Assembly: GCF_001424985.1 (NCBI RefSeq)
Contig: NZ_LMDA01000001.1
Location: forward strand, 62,001-126,000
Direction: 5' to 3'
Source: Rhizobium sp. Root1212
Lineage (GTDB): Bacteria; Pseudomonadota; Alphaproteobacteria; Rhizobiales; Rhizobiaceae
DNA: 64,000 bases
This document shows positions 44,401-53,873 of this stretch, piece by piece. The notes beneath the pieces were generated by a model that was given only the letters and a program-made list of their open reading frames with translations, was not told where the DNA came from and ran no database searches. The position numbers were made by a program, and so were the translations under genes. Position 1 is the stretch's first letter. Each line of letters starts with the position of its first letter.

Positions 44401-46653
44401 TTACCCGCTAAACTTCCCGCTCCGCGGAAAGCCCTTCGGCACGGTGCGGCCAGCGCTGGCGCGGTCGCCCATCCATTCCAGCAACTCGTCCTTGGTCTTG
44501 AGGAAGCTGCGGCCGGCGCTGTCGCTCCAGGTGAGGCCATCGGCGATGGCGAAGCAGCGCAGGTCGGAGATACCGCCGTCCTTGTAGCGCTGCAGGCGCA
44601 CGCCCTTGCCGCGGCCCATTTCCGGGATCTGAACCAGCGGGAAGACGAGCAGCTTACGGTTCTCGCCGACCACGGCGACGTGATCACCCTTGACCGGGAT
44701 GATCAGCTTCGTCTCGTCCGGCATCGAAACGTTCATGATCTGCTTGCCCTTGCGGGTATTGGCGACCACATCCGCTTCCGGAATGACGAAACCGTTGCCT
44801 GCCGCTGACGACAGCAGCAGTTTGCGCGCCGGGTCGTGGACGAAGGCGGTCAGTACGTCCTGATCGTTTTCCATGTCGACCATGATGCGCAGCGGTTCGC
44901 CGTGGCCTCGTCCGCCCGGCAGCTTGTCGCCGCCCAGCGTGTAGGCCTTGCCGCCGGTCGTGAAGATCAGGATACGGTCGGTCGTCGAGGCCGGGAAAGC
45001 AACCTTCAGCGCGTCGCCTTCCTTGAACTGCAGCGAGGCGGTGTCGGAGATGTGGCCCTTCAGCGCGCGTATCCAGCCCTTTTCGGAGATGACGACGGTG
45101 ATCGGTTCCTTCTCGATCATCGCCTGCTGGACCGCATCGTCATCGGCCTGCGGCGCATCGGCGAATTGCGTGCGGCGGCGGCCGAGTTCGGTTGCCTTGG
45201 CAAAGCGCTTCTTCACATCACCGATTTCATAGGCAACCGTCTGCCACTGCTTTTCTTCCGAAGCCAGCAGCGACTCGATATCGGCCTTCTCCTTGGTCAG
45301 CCCTTCGAATTCCGTGCGGATTTCGAATTCCTCGAGCTTGCGCAGCGAGCGCAGGCGCATGTTGAGGATCGATTCGGCCTGCAGGTCGGTGAGCGAGAAA
45401 CGCTCCATCATCACCTGCTTCGGCTCGTCCTCCTCGCGGATGATGCGGATCACCTCGTCAAGGTTGAGGTAGGCGATCAGGTAGCCGCCGAGGATTTCCA
45501 GGCGGCGCTCGATGGCGGCGAGACGGAAGCGCGAGCGGCGCTGCAGCACTTCGCGGCGATGGTGCAGCCATTCCGTTAGCACGTCGCCGATCGACATGAC
45601 CTTCGGCACCCGGCCCATCGACAAGACGTTCATGTTGAGCGGGAAGCGGCTTTCCAGCTCCGTCAGGCGGAACATCGATTCCATCATGATCGTCGGATCG
45701 ACGGAGCGGCTCTTCGGCACCAGCACGACGCGGACGTCTTCGGCCGATTCGTCGCGGATGTCTTCAAGAAGCGGCAGCTTGCGGGCGATCAGCAGTTCGG
45801 CGATCTTTTCGATCAGGCGTGACTTCTGCACCTGATAGGGAATTTCGGTGACGACGATCTGCCAGGAGCCGCGTCCGAGATCTTCCACTTCCCACTTGGC
45901 GCGGACGCGGAAACCGCCGCGGCCGGTCTTGTAGGCTTCGATGATGCTTTCACGGCCGTCGATGATGATGCCGCCGGTCGGGAAATCCGGGCCGGGAACG
46001 AGATCGACCAGTTCCTCGATGGTCGCGTCAGGCTTCTTGATCAAGAGCAGCGCGGCATCGCAGAGTTCGTGGGCGTTGTGCGGCGGGATCGAGGTCGCCA
46101 TGCCGACGGCGATGCCGGAGGAGCCGTTTGCCAGGAGGTTCGGGAAGGCGCCCGGCAGGACGACGGGCTCGGAATTGCTCTCGTCGTAGGTATCGCGGAA
46201 ATCGACCGCGTCCTGATCGATGCCTTCGAGCAAAAGCTCGGCCACCGGCGTCATCTTCGATTCGGTGTAGCGCATCGCCGCCGGGCTATCGCCGTCGATG
46301 TTGCCGAAGTTGCCCTGGCCGTCGACAAGAGGATAACGGACGGAGAAATCCTGGGCGAGACGCACCAGCGCATCATAGATCGACTGGTCGCCATGGGGAT
46401 GGAAATTACCCATGACTTCGCCGACGATTTTCGCGCATTTGCGGAAGGCGGTGTTGGAGCGCAGCCCCATCTCGCTCATCGCATAGACGATGCGGCGATG
46501 CACGGGCTTCAACCCGTCGCGCACGTCCGGCAAAGCGCGGTGCATGATGGTCGATAGCGCATAGGCGAGATAGCGCTCTTCCAGCGCCGCCTTCAGATCG
46601 ACCGGCTGAATGTTATCGTCTCCGCCCGACGGCGGCAAAAGGCTCTGTCCCAT
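44401..46653 (-). CDS. parC: DNA topoisomerase IV subunit A
   Basis: 750 residues, typical of ParC. It decatenates daughter chromosomes with ParE. The active tyrosine is Y129 in [10 protein letters not shown], and the N-terminal region has [19 protein letters not shown] and the [17 protein letters not shown] segment of the quinolone-resistance region. At the place of E. coli Ser80 this protein has Gln90, and at that of Glu84 it has Asp94. The C-terminal blades follow after about residue 500. The ATG at 46653 gives the conserved start. parE is not in the window. Confidence 0.95.
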   Translation of the reverse strand: MGQSLLPPSGGDDNIQPVDLKAALEERYLAYALSTIMHRALPDVRDGLKPVHRRIVYAMSEMGLRSNTAFRKCAKIVGEVMGNFHPHGDQSIYDALVRLAQDFSVRYPLVDGQGNFGNIDGDSPAAMRYTESKMTPVAELLLEGIDQDAVDFRDTYDESNSEPVVLPGAFPNLLANGSSGIAVGMATSIPPHNAHELCDAALLLIKKPDATIEELVDLVPGPDFPTGGIIIDGRESIIEAYKTGRGGFRVRAKWEVEDLGRGSWQIVVTEIPYQVQKSRLIEKIAELLIARKLPLLEDIRDESAEDVRVVLVPKSRSVDPTIMMESMFRLTELESRFPLNMNVLSMGRVPKVMSIGDVLTEWLHHRREVLQRRSRFRLAAIERRLEILGGYLIAYLNLDEVIRIIREEDEPKQVMMERFSLTDLQAESILNMRLRSLRKLEEFEIRTEFEGLTKEKADIESLLASEEKQWQTVAYEIGDVKKRFAKATELGRRRTQFADAPQADDDAVQQAMIEKEPITVVISEKGWIRALKGHISDTASLQFKEGDALKVAFPASTTDRILIFTTGGKAYTLGGDKLPGGRGHGEPLRIMVDMENDQDVLTAFVHDPARKLLLSSAAGNGFVIPEADVVANTRKGKQIMNVSMPDETKLIIPVKGDHVAVVGENRKLLVFPLVQIPEMGRGKGVRLQRYKDGGISDLRCFAIADGLTWSDSAGRSFLKTKDELLEWMGDRASAGRTVPKGFPRSGKFSG

Positions 46654-46869
46654 CCTTCCTTGCTACCCCAACAAACCGTGAACAGCAAGGATTTGCAGGG
46701 TATTGCGCTGTGGAGAACCCGATTTTCAAGACCTTTCCGCCCCTGCCCGGCCCGCAAAAATAAACATGCGGGGACGCGCTTCCGTCGCATTTCATTTCGA
46801 ATATATTCACCTCCCGGTTCGTATTAGAAACGCGTTGCAAAATTAAACCTTTAGACGAGGAACATACAG

Positions 46870-48063
46870 ATGATGCCCATGCGCACCCTCCCGATGATGC
46901 TGGCAAGCGCTGCGTTTGTCGGACTTGCCGCAGCACCGGCCTTCGCGCTCGATGGAGCAGATCTGGTCGCCAAGTTCAACGCCGCCTCGGCGGTGAACGG
47001 CACCACCATCACCTATGACGGCGCAGACGTCGACGGCGACAGCGTGACGCTCTCCAACGTCGCGCTGAAGACCGTCGGCTCCGACAAGGACCTGAAGATC
47101 GGCGAAGTCACGCTGGAAGGCGTCGAGGAATACGACGACGGCGGCTACTATGTCGAAACCGTCAGCCTGCCGGATGTCGACCTTTCCGAGGCCGAAGGCA
47201 GCCTGAGCGTCAAGGACATCGCCGTCGGCGGCCTGACGATCCCGGCGAACCCGAACGGCGGCACGATCGACGACATGCTGCTCTATGAAAGCGCCAGCAC
47301 CGGTGCGGTCACCGTCACCGCCAAGGGCAAGCAGGTTTTCGCGCTCGAATCGATCGACGCCAACCTCAACCGCCAGGACGACGACACCGGCTTCGATTTC
47401 GACGCTGCCCTGAAGGGCGTGAAGGCCGATCTCTCCGACGTGGAAGACGCCAAGACCAAGGATGCGATCCAGAAGCTCGGGCTCACGACGCTTGCCGGCG
47501 AAATGACCATGAAGGGCAGCTGGGAGATCGCCAGCGGCAAAATTGCACTCGACGAATACGCGCTCGATTTCGCCAATGTCGGCCGCCTGAACCTGACCTT
47601 CAACATCTCCGGCTATACCCTTGAATTCATCAAGGCCATCCAGGAAGCGATGAAGGCGCAGGAAGCCAATCCGAACAAGGAAGAGGCAAACCAGGCGCTG
47701 GGTCTTTCCATGATGGGCCTGATGCAGCAGCTGACTTTCAACGGCGCCTCGATCCGCTTCGACGATGCCTCGATCACCAAGCGCGTGCTCGACTATATCG
47801 CCAAGGAACAGGGCACGACCGGCGACCAGTTCGCCCAGTCGCTGAAGGGCCTCGTGCCGATCATGATGGCGCAGCTCAACGTGCCGGAACTGCAGAACCA
47901 GGTCTCGGCTGCCGCCAACGCCTATCTCGACCAGCCGAAGAGCCTGACCATCAGCGCCAAGCCGGAGAAGCCGGTTCCGTTCCCGATGATCATGGGTGCG
48001 GCCATGGGTGCGCCGAACACGGTTCCGTCCGTGCTGGGCGTGAAGGTGACGGCGAACGATTGA
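46870..48063 (+). CDS. Unknown secreted protein with signal peptide
   Basis: 397 residues. A Sec signal peptide (MMPMRTLPMMLASAAFVGLA) is cleaved after AAAPAFA, near residue 26. The mature protein is acidic, has no cysteine, and has many beta-strand-like repeats of the kind SLSVKDIAVGGLTIPANP. The end NTVPSVLGVKVTAND is short and hydrophobic. I do not recognise the family with confidence; it resembles rhizobial periplasmic proteins of unknown role. GAGGAAC precedes the ATG at 46870. It is divergent from parC with 216 bases between, and ends before a good terminator. Confidence 0.75.
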   Translation: MMPMRTLPMMLASAAFVGLAAAPAFALDGADLVAKFNAASAVNGTTITYDGADVDGDSVTLSNVALKTVGSDKDLKIGEVTLEGVEEYDDGGYYVETVSLPDVDLSEAEGSLSVKDIAVGGLTIPANPNGGTIDDMLLYESASTGAVTVTAKGKQVFALESIDANLNRQDDDTGFDFDAALKGVKADLSDVEDAKTKDAIQKLGLTTLAGEMTMKGSWEIASGKIALDEYALDFANVGRLNLTFNISGYTLEFIKAIQEAMKAQEANPNKEEANQALGLSMMGLMQQLTFNGASIRFDDASITKRVLDYIAKEQGTTGDQFAQSLKGLVPIMMAQLNVPELQNQVSAAANAYLDQPKSLTISAKPEKPVPFPMIMGAAMGAPNTVPSVLGVKVTAND

Positions 48064-48101
48064 CAGAGCAGCTGACTCTTAATCAGCGGGTCTACGAGGA
48101 G

Positions 48102-48133
48102 ACGCTCGGCTTTTTTAGCCGGGCGTTTTTGTT
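48102..48133 (+). terminator. Intrinsic terminator after the secreted protein gene
   Basis: ACGCTCGGCT (48102-48111) pairs with AGCCGGGCGT (48117-48126), one T-G pair, and TTTTTG follows. It lies 39 bases after the stop. Confidence 0.85.
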
Positions 48134-48193
48134 TATTCCGGAGATGGATAACCGTACAGATGCGACCATCCGCAAGTGTTGAGGTTGCGGCAC

Positions 48194-48314
48194 CACCACC
48201 CTCTGTCAGCTTTGCTGACATCTCCCCCTCAAGGGGGGAGATCGGGAGCGAGAGGCGGCCTCCTGCCAATCTCCCCGCTTGAGGGGGGAGATGCCCGACA
48301 GGGCAGAGGGGGGT
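48194..48314. repeat. Palindromic intergenic repeat, family 2, copy D
   Basis: About 120 bases, near-identical to the family 2 copy at 34814-34931 but in the opposite orientation: here CCACCCTCTGTCAGC comes first and GGGCAGAGGGGGGT last. Two inner arms contain CATCTCCCCCTCAAGGGG and CTTGAGGGGGGAGATGCC. Confidence 0.85.
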
Positions 48315-48414
48315 AAGGCGGCGAATTTCAAATTTGCAGCCTGTTGCAATGTCAAACAACCGGAGATCGGTTCCGCCCCCCGTGCCCATTGTGCACCGAG
48401 CCGAGGCGGCGGGG

Positions 48415-48448
48415 AAAACGGAAATGGCGGCCCGAGAGCCGCCATTTC
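48415..48448 (-). terminator. Terminator-like hairpin after aspS
   Basis: GAAATGGCGGC (48421-48431) pairs with GCCGCCATTTC (48438-48448), an 11-bp stem and 6-base loop; on the minus strand CGTTTTCC follows. It lies 26 bases after the aspS stop. Confidence 0.7.
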
Positions 48449-48473
48449 GAACATTCCAAAGCTGTCGAGCCGA

Positions 48474-50261
48474 TCAGTCCTTCTTGGACGGAACCACGCG
48501 CAGGGCCAGTTCGCGCAGCTGCTGCGGCGTTGCCGGCGACGGGGCGTTCATCAGGAGGTCCTGCGCCTGCTGGTTCATCGGGAACAGCGAAATCTCGCGC
48601 AGGTTCTTGGCGCCGACCAGCAGCATGACCACGCGGTCGATGCCGAAGGCGCAGCCGCCGTGCGGCGGGGCACCGTACTGGAACGCACGGTAGAGACCGC
48701 CGAAGCGCTCCTCCACGTCCGCCTGGCTCAGACCAACCTTCTCGAAGGCCTTGACCATCAGTTCCGGCGACTGGTTACGGATCGAGCCCGAGGCGATTTC
48801 GAAACCGTTGCAGACCGCGTCGTACTGGTAGGCCTTCAGCTCCAGCGGGTCCTTGCTGTCGAAGGCTTCGAGGCCGCCCTGCGGCATCGAGAACGGGTTG
48901 TGGGCGAAGTCGATCTTCTTTTCTTCCTCGTTGTATTCGTAGAACGGGAAGTCGACGATCCAGCACATTTCGAAGCGGTCGCGATCGACGAGGTTCAGTT
49001 CCTCGCCGGCGCGGGTGCGGGCTTCGCCGGCAAACTTGTAGAACTTGGCCGGGTCGCCGGCGACGAAGAAGCAGGCGTCGCCGTCGTCGAGGCCGAGCTG
49101 ATTGCGGACGGCTTCCGTGCGCTCTTCGCCGATGTTCTTGGCAAGCGGGCCTGCGCCTTCGAGCTTGTCGGCTTCCTTGCGCCAGAAAATATAGCCGAGG
49201 CCGGGCTGGCCGGTGGACTGCGCCCAGGCGTTCATGCGGTCGCAGAAGGCTCTGGAGCCGCCGGTCCTGGCCGGGATCGCCCAGACCTGAACCTTCGGGT
49301 TCGACGCGATCATGTTGGCGAAGACCTTGAAGCCGGAGCCGGCGAAGTGCTCGGTCACGTCCTGCATGACGATCGGGTTGCGCAGGTCCGGCTTATCGGA
49401 ACCATATTTGCGGATCGCTTCGTCATAGGGAATGCGCGGCCACTGCTTGGTGACCGGCTTGCCTTCGGCGAATTCCTCGAAGACGGCCGTCATCATCGGC
49501 TCCATCGTTTCCCAGACGTCTTCCTGGGTGACGAAGCTCATTTCGACGTCGAGCTGGTAGAACTCGCCCGGCAGGCGGTCGGCGCGCGGGTCTTCGTCGC
49601 GGAAGCAGGGAGCGATCTGGAAGTAGCGGTCGAAGCCGGCGACCATCAAGAGCTGCTTGTACTGCTGCGGGGCCTGCGGCAGGGCGAAGAACTTGCCTTC
49701 GTGGATGCGGCTCGGGACGAGGAAGTCGCGGGCGCCTTCCGGCGACGACGCGGTCAGGATCGGGGTGGTGTATTCGGCAAAGCCGGCTTCACCCATGCCC
49801 TTGCGCATCGAGGAAATGATCTGGGTGCGCTTGACGATGTTCTTGTGCAGCGTCTCGCGGCGCAGGTCGATGAAGCGGTATTTCAGGCGCACGTCTTCCG
49901 GATATTCCGGCTCGCCGAAGACCGGCAGCGGCAGTTCCTTGGCGGATGACAGGACTTCGATTTCCTGCGCGTACAGCTCGATCTCGCCGGTCGGCATGCC
50001 CTTGTTGACGGTGTCTTCGGTGCGGGCCTTGACGAGGCCGTCGATGCGGATCACCCATTCGCCGCGCACGGCTTCCGCCGTCTTGAAGGCCGGGCTATCG
50101 GGATCGGCCACGACCTGGGTGAGGCCGTAATGGTCGCGCAGGTCGATGAAGAGCACGCCGCCATGGTCGCGGACGCGGTGGACCCAGCCGGACAGGCGAA
50201 CGGTCGAGCCGACATCGGACTTGCGGAGGGCGGCGCAGGTGTGGCTGCGGTAACGGTGCAT
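48474..50261 (-). CDS. aspS: Aspartate-tRNA ligase, probably non-discriminating AspRS
   Basis: 595 residues, the bacterial long form. It charges tRNA-Asp and, in lineages without AsnRS, also tRNA-Asn. The OB-fold anticodon part begins [16 protein letters not shown]; motif 2 is in [20 protein letters not shown], and the C-terminal motif 3 is [16 protein letters not shown]. The bacterial insertion domain lies about 290-420. Non-discriminating behaviour is inferred from the usual state of the order; gatCAB is not in the window. The ATG at 50261 gives the conserved start. Confidence 0.96.
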   Translation of the reverse strand: MHRYRSHTCAALRKSDVGSTVRLSGWVHRVRDHGGVLFIDLRDHYGLTQVVADPDSPAFKTAEAVRGEWVIRIDGLVKARTEDTVNKGMPTGEIELYAQEIEVLSSAKELPLPVFGEPEYPEDVRLKYRFIDLRRETLHKNIVKRTQIISSMRKGMGEAGFAEYTTPILTASSPEGARDFLVPSRIHEGKFFALPQAPQQYKQLLMVAGFDRYFQIAPCFRDEDPRADRLPGEFYQLDVEMSFVTQEDVWETMEPMMTAVFEEFAEGKPVTKQWPRIPYDEAIRKYGSDKPDLRNPIVMQDVTEHFAGSGFKVFANMIASNPKVQVWAIPARTGGSRAFCDRMNAWAQSTGQPGLGYIFWRKEADKLEGAGPLAKNIGEERTEAVRNQLGLDDGDACFFVAGDPAKFYKFAGEARTRAGEELNLVDRDRFEMCWIVDFPFYEYNEEEKKIDFAHNPFSMPQGGLEAFDSKDPLELKAYQYDAVCNGFEIASGSIRNQSPELMVKAFEKVGLSQADVEERFGGLYRAFQYGAPPHGGCAFGIDRVVMLLVGAKNLREISLFPMNQQAQDLLMNAPSPATPQQLRELALRVVPSKKD

Positions 50262-51235
50262 CGTGATATCCTGAAACGCTGATGGGCCGCGCCGGAGTTA
50301 AGCCTGAGACTTGGGCCGGGCGGCAATATCGAAAATCGGGCGGACAAGCGCATGACCGGCCCGATTTGTCAAGGCTTGGGGTCTTTTGCGGGTGGGGTGG
50401 AGGCCACGCTCTCGGTTGTCCCCTCTCCCCGCCTGCGGGGAGAGGGTTAGGGTGAGGGGCGATCTTTCATCCCCCGAGATGGCGTGGCTTGGCCCCTCAT
50501 CCGCCCTGTCGGGCACCTTCTCCCCGCAGGCGAGGAGAAGGGACAGGAGGCGAATTCCGTTCTTCATCTTTACCCTTCCCTGCGCCAAAAGCCACGCAAT
50601 GCCCGGAGCATCCGTGGGAATGGAATCATCTGCACCCTGGCAAGCCGGGTTCGGACGGGGCGCCGCGGGGAGCCTCATCTTTGTTTTATAATATGACGCC
50701 TCGCAGCGCCCCGTTCGGTGTCTTGGCACGACAACTCCGGTTCCTCTGCGAAGAACGGCATGGCCGTCTTCCTGTGTGCCCCACAGGCACGCCCCGCTCT
50801 CTTTCAAACGGGAGGGAAACCATTTTCTGCCGCGTCCTGAAATACGACCTGCGTTTCAGCCGTCTTCCAGGGCACCGGTCCCGCCTCGCCGTCAACGCGC
50901 TCCGGTGTATCCGTGGCAGGACGCCGGCAGTGTAGGCCGCGCAGCAGGCGGCGGGGATTTGCGGGGATGGCGGAATGTCAGCAAATCGTCAGCTTCATTC
51001 GGTAACGCTTTACCGACGCAACCATTCCTGCATCTGCGGAGAGGCTGCCGGGAGGATTTCCAAGTCGGCGTTTTCTGCTTCGCTTTCCAAGGCGGGCTGC
51101 TCGCCCGCGTCTTTTCGGGGGCTTCAGTCTGGATAACCCTATTCCATTGTCTATTTGGCTGCTAGTTGCAGATTGGGCGTCAAAACGGTTCGCGACCGGA
51201 GAGGGTCGAGGCTTCAAGTCCAGGGGAAAAGTGGA
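50262..51235. other. 974-base gap without a supported gene
   Basis: From 50417 to 50547 lies a pair of G/C-rich inverted arms (family 3 repeat). From 50548 to 50935 I see only low-value reading frames whose start regions run into the repeat or lack a ribosome site; I do not call a gene. From 50936 to 51235 there is the long leader of the TerC-family gene, with a structured G/C part near 51040-51130. Confidence 0.6.
50417..50547. repeat. Inverted repeat pair, family 3
   Basis: The first arm, TGTCCCCTCTCCCCGCCTGC and on to GGGTGAGGGGC, faces the second, GGCCCCTCATCCGCCC to AGGAGAAGGGACAG, as near-complements about 45-55 bases long. A third copy of one arm lies at 58274-58328. Related sequences are common in proteobacterial intergenic regions. 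Confidence 0.75.
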
Positions 51236-51850
51236 ATGGATATTTTTACGGCGGCCGGTCTGACGGCGCTTTTGCAGGTCATCGCGATCGATCTCGTTCT
51301 TGCCGGCGACAATGCCGTCGTCATCGGCCTTGCCGCGGCCGGCCTTGAGCCGACGCAGCGCAAGAAGGCTATCCTTGTCGGCATTCTGGCCGCGACCGTG
51401 CTGCGTATCGCCTTTGCGACCGTGGCCGTGCATCTGCTGGCGATCATCGGGCTGCTGCTCGCCGGTGGCCTGCTGTTGCTCTGGGTCTGCTGGAAGATGT
51501 GGCGCGAATTGCGCGCCGGCCACGGCGACGAAGAGGCGATTGCCAATGCCAACGCGCCAAGGAAGACCTTTTTCCAGGCCGCGACGCAGATCGTAGTCGC
51601 CGACGTTTCCATGTCGCTCGACAACGTGCTGGCCGTTGCGGGTGCGGCGCGCGAGCATCCGAGCGTGCTGATCCTCGGGCTCGCCCTGTCCATCGCGCTG
51701 ATGGGCTTTGCCGCCAACTTCATCGCCCGCCTTCTTGGCAAGTATCACTGGATCGCCTATATCGGCCTTGCGATCATTCTCTATGTCTCGCTCGACATGA
51801 TCTATCGCGGCACTGTGGAAGTCTGGCCCTATGTGAACGGAGCGGTCTGA
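51236..51850 (+). CDS. TerC-family integral membrane protein
   Basis: 204 residues with about seven helices. The family marks are present: ALLQVIAIDLVLAGDNAVVI near 10-29 with an Asp in the membrane, and QIVVADVSMSLDNVLAV near 119-135 with a second Asp-Asn pair. TerC/Alx/YkoY-type proteins export manganese or other metals and some help metal loading of secreted proteins. Manganese efflux is a plausible role but cannot be proved here. ATG at 51236 follows AGGGG. A strong terminator follows. Confidence 0.9.
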   Translation: MDIFTAAGLTALLQVIAIDLVLAGDNAVVIGLAAAGLEPTQRKKAILVGILAATVLRIAFATVAVHLLAIIGLLLAGGLLLLWVCWKMWRELRAGHGDEEAIANANAPRKTFFQAATQIVVADVSMSLDNVLAVAGAAREHPSVLILGLALSIALMGFAANFIARLLGKYHWIAYIGLAIILYVSLDMIYRGTVEVWPYVNGAV

Positions 51851-51867
51851 TATTTCAGCCGGAGAAT

Positions 51868-51907
51868 CAAAAGGCCATCGGATCGCTCCGATGGCCTTTT
51901 TTGTTTG
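51868..51907. terminator. Intrinsic terminator between the TerC gene and the SDR gene
   Basis: AAGGCCATCGGA (51871-51882) pairs perfectly with TCCGATGGCCTT (51887-51898) over a TCGC loop, with A before and T after. It can serve both convergent genes. Confidence 0.9.
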
Positions 51908-51917
51908 GTCTGTCGGC

Positions 51918-52622
51918 TCAGACCGAGCGCATCAGGCCGCCATCGACCTTCAGGCTCTGGCCGGTGATGTAGCCGGCGCCTTCGGAGGCAAGGAAGGCGA
52001 TGGTCGCGGCGATCTCGGCGCTGGTCCCGTAGCGCTTCATCGGCACGCTGTCGCGGCGCTCTTCGGTGGCCGGCAGGCTGTCGATCCAGCCGGGCAGCAC
52101 GTTGTTCATGCGGATGTTGTCGGCCGCATAGGTATCGGCGAAAAGCTTGGTGTAGGCGGCGAGGCCGGCGCGGAAGACGGCTGATGTCGGGAACATCGGC
52201 GACGGTTCGAACACCCAGGCCGTGGAGATATTGACGATGGCGCCCGACTTCTGGGCCTGCATGATCGGGGTGACAAGGCGGACCGGGCGGATGACGTTCA
52301 TCAGGTAGACGTCCATGCCGGTGTGCCACTGCTCGTCGGTGATTTCCAGCAGCTGGGCGCGCGGGCCGTGGCCGGCGCTGTTGACGAGCACGTCGATGCG
52401 GCCCCACTTGGCCATCGTCGCATCCACCAGCCGCTGCAGATCGTCATTCGACTGGTTGGAGCCGGTGACGCCGATGCCGCCGAGTTCGGCCGCCAGTGCC
52501 TCACCCTTGCCGGAGGAGGAGAGGATTGCGACCTTGTAGCCGTCTGCTGCCAGACGCCGGGCCGCCTCGGCGCCCATGCCGCTGCCGCCTGCGGTGATTA
52601 CAGCCACTTTTTCTACTGACAT
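51918..52622 (-). CDS. SDR-family protein with an altered active site
   Basis: 234 residues of the short-chain dehydrogenase fold. The cofactor motif TAGGSGMGAEAARRLA and the NSAGHG motif are intact, so NAD(P) binding is likely. The catalytic centre is not: after VNIST the canonical tyrosine and lysine (YxxxK) are replaced, the segment reading PTSAVFRAGLAAYTK. The C-terminal end VLPGWIDSLPATEERR and ITGQSLKVDGGL is typical for the family. It may be a non-catalytic or altered SDR. The ATG at 52622 and the LysR gene at 52752 are divergent, so LysR control is plausible. Confidence 0.85.
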   Translation of the reverse strand: MSVEKVAVITAGGSGMGAEAARRLAADGYKVAILSSSGKGEALAAELGGIGVTGSNQSNDDLQRLVDATMAKWGRIDVLVNSAGHGPRAQLLEITDEQWHTGMDVYLMNVIRPVRLVTPIMQAQKSGAIVNISTAWVFEPSPMFPTSAVFRAGLAAYTKLFADTYAADNIRMNNVLPGWIDSLPATEERRDSVPMKRYGTSAEIAATIAFLASEGAGYITGQSLKVDGGLMRSV

Positions 52623-52751
52623 GGACTTTACCTTTCCTTCGAGTTTCGGGGAGACAGGGATGGATTGCCTCGCGATTGTCTCTGAAATATCATCTCCGGG
52701 GGCAGGCTGCGAGCCAGTTTCATTTCAATCTGACAGTAGAAAATCTATCCG

Positions 52752-53648
52752 ATGACGGATGCTCCCGGCAAACTCCCTTCCCTCAACGGGCTCAAGACAT
52801 TCGAAGTGGCGGCGCGCCATCTCAATTTCCGGCTCGCGGCCGAGGAACTGGGCGTGACGCAAGGGGCCGTTGCCCAGCAGGTGCGCGGGCTGGAGGCCGA
52901 ACTCGGCATCAAGCTCTTCGAACGGCTGCCGCGCAGTCTTTCGCTCACCACCGAAGGGCGGCGCTACATCGCCGACATCCGGCGCGGGCTCGATATTATC
53001 GCCCAGGCGACGGCGGAACTCAAACCGCAGCCGGTGCGGCTGACGATCAGTGTCACGCCGACCTTCGCCTCGAAATGGCTGATCCCGCGGCTGCCGGATT
53101 TCTTTGCCGGCAATCCCGAACTCGATCTGCATATTCTCGCGACGGAGCGGGTTTCGAATTTTCAGGTCGACGGGGTGGATCTGGCCGTTCGCTATGGCAG
53201 GCCGCCGTTCGGGCCGGGGCTTGCGGTGGAACTGTTGTTCGAGCAGGAGACCATTGCCGTCTGCAGCCCGATGCTGCTGAAGGGCGGCAGCGCGCCGAGG
53301 ACGACCGAAGAGCTGGCGGCCTATGCGCTGCTGCATGATTCCCATAATTTCTGGCCGGAGTTCATCGAGCGCTATCTCGGGCAGAGCGCGCAGATGTCGT
53401 TCAAGGGCACAAGCTTCAACCAGACCTCCCATGCGATCGAGGCGGCGATTGCCGGGCAAGGCATCGTGCTCGCAAACCGGGATTTCGTGGCGCGGGATAT
53501 GGAAGAAGGGCGGCTGGTACGGTTGTTCGAGGGGTCGTTGCGGGGGCCTTCGGATTTTTATCTGGTCTGGCCGCGGTATCGGAAATCCGAAGCGCTGGAG
53601 ACGGTGATCGGGTGGATGATGCGGGAAGCGGCGCAACGCCAGGACTAG
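52752..53648 (+). CDS. LysR-family transcriptional regulator (GcvA-like)
   Basis: 298 residues. The N-terminal helix-turn-helix is FEVAARHLNFRLAAEELG then VTQGAVAQQVRGLEAELGI; the ligand-binding domain starts near residue 95 with RLTISVTPTFASKWLIPRL. LRLTISV and NPELDLHILATE are typical of the GcvA branch. It is divergent from the SDR gene with 129 bases between and probably regulates it. The stop TAG at 53646-53648 is also the first three bases of a palindromic repeat. Confidence 0.92.
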   Translation: MTDAPGKLPSLNGLKTFEVAARHLNFRLAAEELGVTQGAVAQQVRGLEAELGIKLFERLPRSLSLTTEGRRYIADIRRGLDIIAQATAELKPQPVRLTISVTPTFASKWLIPRLPDFFAGNPELDLHILATERVSNFQVDGVDLAVRYGRPPFGPGLAVELLFEQETIAVCSPMLLKGGSAPRTTEELAAYALLHDSHNFWPEFIERYLGQSAQMSFKGTSFNQTSHAIEAAIAGQGIVLANRDFVARDMEEGRLVRLFEGSLRGPSDFYLVWPRYRKSEALETVIGWMMREAAQRQD

Positions 53649-53791
53649 GACCGATCGACATTCAGCCCATGCCGGTCTGCAAATGGCGCTTTCCCGCGCT
53701 TCCGGTGCTCACGTACCGAAGTACGCTGCGCTCCGGGTCGCAGAAAATCACCATTTTCGGCACGGCCTGGGCTGAATGTCGATCGGTCCTA
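53646..53791. repeat. Palindromic intergenic repeat, family 1, copy B
   Basis: 146 bases with outer ends TAGGACCGATCGACATTCAG and its complement CTGAATGTCGATCGGTCCTA. Inner sequence closely matches copy A at 10739-10882, including CACGTACCGAAGTACGCTG and CACCATTTTCGGCACGGCC. Its left end is the lysR stop codon. It lies in the 225-base gap between lysR and the MFS gene; the rest of that gap shows no gene. Confidence 0.9.
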
Positions 53792-53873
53792 ACCGCCCTC
53801 TCCTCCTCAAAATTCGCCACAGGCTGTCGATTTCATTGCTACCAATCGGACACCCATTCGGCATAGTGCCGCC

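Larger units (their letters stand above)
48064..48473. other. 410-base gap with two terminators and a repeat
   Basis: Contents are listed separately: a terminator at 48102, the palindromic repeat copy D at 48194-48314, and the aspS terminator at 48415. No coding region is supported in this gap. Confidence 0.7.

Noticed and set aside
48279-49949. 556-residue + strand reading frame opposite aspS
   Set aside because: The complementary frame encodes a full aspartyl-tRNA synthetase; the shadow has no ribosome site and begins in a repeat.
50298-50807. Reading frames of up to 169 residues in the 50.3-50.9 kb gap
   Set aside because: They are built from the G/C-rich repeat (SPLTLTLSPQAGRG-type translation) and have no ribosome site or family match.
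50936-51235. yybP-ykoY manganese riboswitch upstream of the TerC gene
   Set aside because: Expected from the gene family, but the conserved GGGGAGUAG core and paired AGAGAC-type loop were not found by eye.
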